Shown here: piece by piece, positions 62,309 through 64,000 of the stretch
Numbering within the stretch: the first letter of the stretch is position 1
How the letters are laid out: each line of letters begins with the position of its first letter
Origin: Xanthobacter aminoxidans
Lineage (GTDB): Bacteria; Pseudomonadota; Alphaproteobacteria; Rhizobiales; Xanthobacteraceae
NCBI RefSeq assembly: GCF_023571765.1
Contig: NZ_JAMJXC010000004.1
Span: forward strand, 310,001-374,000
Reading direction: 5' to 3'
Length of the DNA: 64,000 nucleotides
The notes under the pieces: model-generated
Seen by the model: only the letters and a program-made list of their open reading frames with translations
What the model was told of the DNA's origin: nothing
The model's database searches: none
Program-made: the position numbers and the translations under genes

Positions 62309-64000
62309 ATGGACGGGAAAATGGCGGATCGCCCAGCAGCTGCCCGCGCCCAAGGCCGCGAGGCCGTTGTCTTCTTCGACACGAACAACCTCGTCACCTT
62401 CATCAACACGGCGGCCGAACGCCTGTGGGGATTGAGTCCGGCCGAGGCGATCGGGCGCGACGTTGGCGAACTCATCCCCGGCGCAAGCGAGGAACGCGGG
62501 GGGGAACTTCCCCTCTCCATCGTGCGTAACGATGGCTCGCTCCTGGAGGGCGTCGTCTCCGTCACCCGCGCCCAGCACAAGCGCGAAACCTATTACATCG
62601 CCTTCGTGCGCCCCGCGCTGAGCCCCGTGGCGCCGCAGATGAGCCTCGGAATCCTGGCCGCGGTCGCCGAAAAGACCGACCGGGGCGTCCTCGTCGCCGA
62701 CGCGCACGGCAAGGTGATCTACGCCAACTCCGCGTTCCATGACATGCTGGACGCCGGTATTGAAGGGCCGACCGGCCTCACCCTGGCCGAGCTGTTCTGC
62801 GGACGGCTCGGAAACGGCGGCTTCGCCGAACACATCAAAGACGCCATGGAACGGCGCATCTCCCTTGCGGAGGATGTCTCGCTCAAGGGCAAATCCGGAA
62901 TGGAGGTCTGGGTGTCGGCAAACGTCACTCCGGTCATGGACCGCCAGACGGGCGAGCTGGAGCAGGTGGTCGCCGTCATCGCCGACATCACCCACACCCG
63001 GCTCGTGGAAGACCTGCAGCGCCAGGTGCTCGGCGCGCTGGCCGCCGATGCGCCCATGGCCGACATCATGGACATCCTGTGCCGCAAGGTGCAGGGCCTC
63101 GCGCCCGACGCGCTCTGCTCCATCCTCGGCGTCACCGCGGACGAGCGCCTCACCGTGCTCGCCGCCCCGAGCCTTCCAGCGGAGTTTTCCGCTGCGGTGG
63201 AGGGGGTCGCCATCGGCCCCAAGAGCGGCAGCTGCGGCACGGCCGCCTTCCGCGGGGTGCCGGTGCTGGTGGAGGATATCGCCACCAGTCCCCTCTGGGA
63301 GGACTTCCAGGACCTGCCCATCCCGCCCGGCATCACCGGCTGCTGGTCTATCCCGGTAAAGCTGCGTGGCGGCAAGGTGGCGGCCACCTTCGCCTTCTAT
63401 TTCAAGACCGCGCGCGGCCCCACGCCGTGGCTTGAGAACGTCGTCGCCGCCTGCTCCGATCTCTGCGCGCTGGCACTGGAGCGCTTCGAGGCCAAGAAGC
63501 GCATCGAGATGCTGGCCAACGTGGACACGCTGACCGGCCTCGCCAACCGGCGCCAGCTCCATGCGATCCTTGAGGAATTGCTGGTGGAGGCCCGCACGCT
63601 GGAGCAGCCGCTCGCCGTGCTCTACCTCGACATCGACCACTTCAAGGATGTGAACGAGACGCTCGGCCATTCCACCGGCGACGAACTCCTGGTGGAGGTG
63701 TCGCGCCGGCTCAAGGCGCAGCTTCGCACCGGCGACGTGGTCGGACGGACCGGCGGCGACGAGTTCCTCATCATCGTGCACGACTGCACCGCGGAGGAGG
63801 CGGCCCGCATCGCCCGGCGGCTGCTGGAATATGTGGCGGCGCCCATCACCGCGCAGGCGCTCCACCTCACCATGTCCGCGTCGGTCGGCATCGCGCTCTT
63901 TCCCGAGCACGGAGCCGATGCGGAAACACTGCTCAAGCACGCTGATACCGCCGTGCATGAGGCCAAGCGCAAGGGGCGCGGCAAGTTCCATTTCTTCACC
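62309..64000 (+). CDS. PAS-PAS-GAF-GGDEF cyclic-di-GMP signalling protein, cut by the window edge
   Basis: The frame from ATG 62309 (GGGAG upstream) is open for 564 codons to the window end. PAS1 ~20-110 (VVFFDTNNLVTFINTAAERL), PAS2 ~120-235 (RGVLVADAHGKVIYANSAF, VVAVIADITHTR), GAF ~240-395 (SGSCGTAAFRGVPVLVEDIA) and a GGDEF domain from ~405 (NVDTLTGLANRRQLHAILEE). The active-site GGDEF is intact at 482-486 and the inhibitory I-site RTGD at 473-476 has the canonical 5-residue spacing, so it is a product-inhibitable diguanylate cyclase. This layout usually continues into an EAL phosphodiesterase domain, which would lie outside the window. The sensed signal is unknown; c-di-GMP often controls exopolysaccharide. 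Confidence 0.93.
   Translation, partial: MDGKMADRPAAARAQGREAVVFFDTNNLVTFINTAAERLWGLSPAEAIGRDVGELIPGASEERGGELPLSIVRNDGSLLEGVVSVTRAQHKRETYYIAFVRPALSPVAPQMSLGILAAVAEKTDRGVLVADAHGKVIYANSAFHDMLDAGIEGPTGLTLAELFCGRLGNGGFAEHIKDAMERRISLAEDVSLKGKSGMEVWVSANVTPVMDRQTGELEQVVAVIADITHTRLVEDLQRQVLGALAADAPMADIMDILCRKVQGLAPDALCSILGVTADERLTVLAAPSLPAEFSAAVEGVAIGPKSGSCGTAAFRGVPVLVEDIATSPLWEDFQDLPIPPGITGCWSIPVKLRGGKVAATFAFYFKTARGPTPWLENVVAACSDLCALALERFEAKKRIEMLANVDTLTGLANRRQLHAILEELLVEARTLEQPLAVLYLDIDHFKDVNETLGHSTGDELLVEVSRRLKAQLRTGDVVGRTGGDEFLIIVHDCTAEEAARIARRLLEYVAAPITAQALHLTMSASVGIALFPEHGADAETLLKHADTAVHEAKRKGRGKFHFFT

Noticed and set aside
1-64000. CRISPR arrays, tRNA/rRNA genes, transposases, integrases, phage genes
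   Set aside because: None were recognised by reading. Repeats found are single tandem or inverted pairs, not spaced arrays.

Overview
The window looks like the chromosome of an alphaproteobacterium of the Hyphomicrobiales, most plausibly Xanthobacteraceae (Xanthobacter/Azorhizobium-like). The evidence is high GC with strong G/C third-position bias, tightly packed ATGA-overlapping operons, an RNase E with the large acidic insertion typical of alphaproteobacteria, the amidase - rne - PBP1A core neighbourhood, and a crtY-I-B-X carotenoid operon. Xanthobacter is known for zeaxanthin glycosides. The taxon is an inference; no rRNA or tRNA gene was seen.

About 1-32 kb is a surface-polysaccharide (capsule / K-antigen type) locus. 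It holds an ABC-2 capsule exporter (kpsE/kpsT/kpsM = rkpR/S/T type, 3.5-6.3 kb), many glycosyltransferases (1-663, 1857-3398, 6509-7459, 9000-11522, 11531-12556, 17556-19676, 29382-30569, 30580-31959), sugar-nucleotide epimerases (588-1583 and galE 15782-16891), methyltransferases (FkbM 7499-8149; fusion protein 13986-15446) and several proteins of unknown function. It also has a 2458-residue type I polyketide/fatty acid synthase followed directly by an alpha-oxoamine synthase (20677-29401). This pair matches the rhizobial rkpA/rkpG arrangement needed for K-antigen and could supply an aminoketone (sphingoid-like) lipid for the polysaccharide. A low-GC segment (about 5730-8310) starts inside kpsM and carries a fucosyltransferase-like gene and an FkbM methyltransferase. 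It looks like a horizontally exchanged serotype cassette with one crossover inside the exporter gene. Genes at 12556 and 15782 show small lesions (probable 1-nt frameshift; 19-bp tandem duplication), so the locus seems to be evolving actively.

From about 32-41 kb there is metabolism and transport: a flavin oxidoreductase lacking the thioredoxin-reductase CxxC, a nitrate/sulfonate-type ABC importer, an orphan periplasmic binding protein, and an ethanolamine module (eutB, eutC, APC permease) without microcompartment genes.

From 41-50 kb there is a phasin-like small protein, pabB-pabC (p-aminobenzoate), a GNAT acetyltransferase, the carotenoid operon crtY-crtI-crtB-crtX and a DUF983 membrane protein. 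From 50-54 kb lies a DctMQP TRAP transporter with a large inverted repeat between dctQ and dctP. From 54-62 kb is core envelope/RNA biology: an AmiC-type amidase divergent from rne (long leader, clear terminator), then PBP1A. The window ends inside a PAS-PAS-GAF-GGDEF cyclic-di-GMP protein.

The two genes cut by the window edges (1-663 and 62309-64000) were translated by hand. Most other coordinates come from reading frames whose start codons were adjusted by ribosome-binding site, overlap or family N-terminus.
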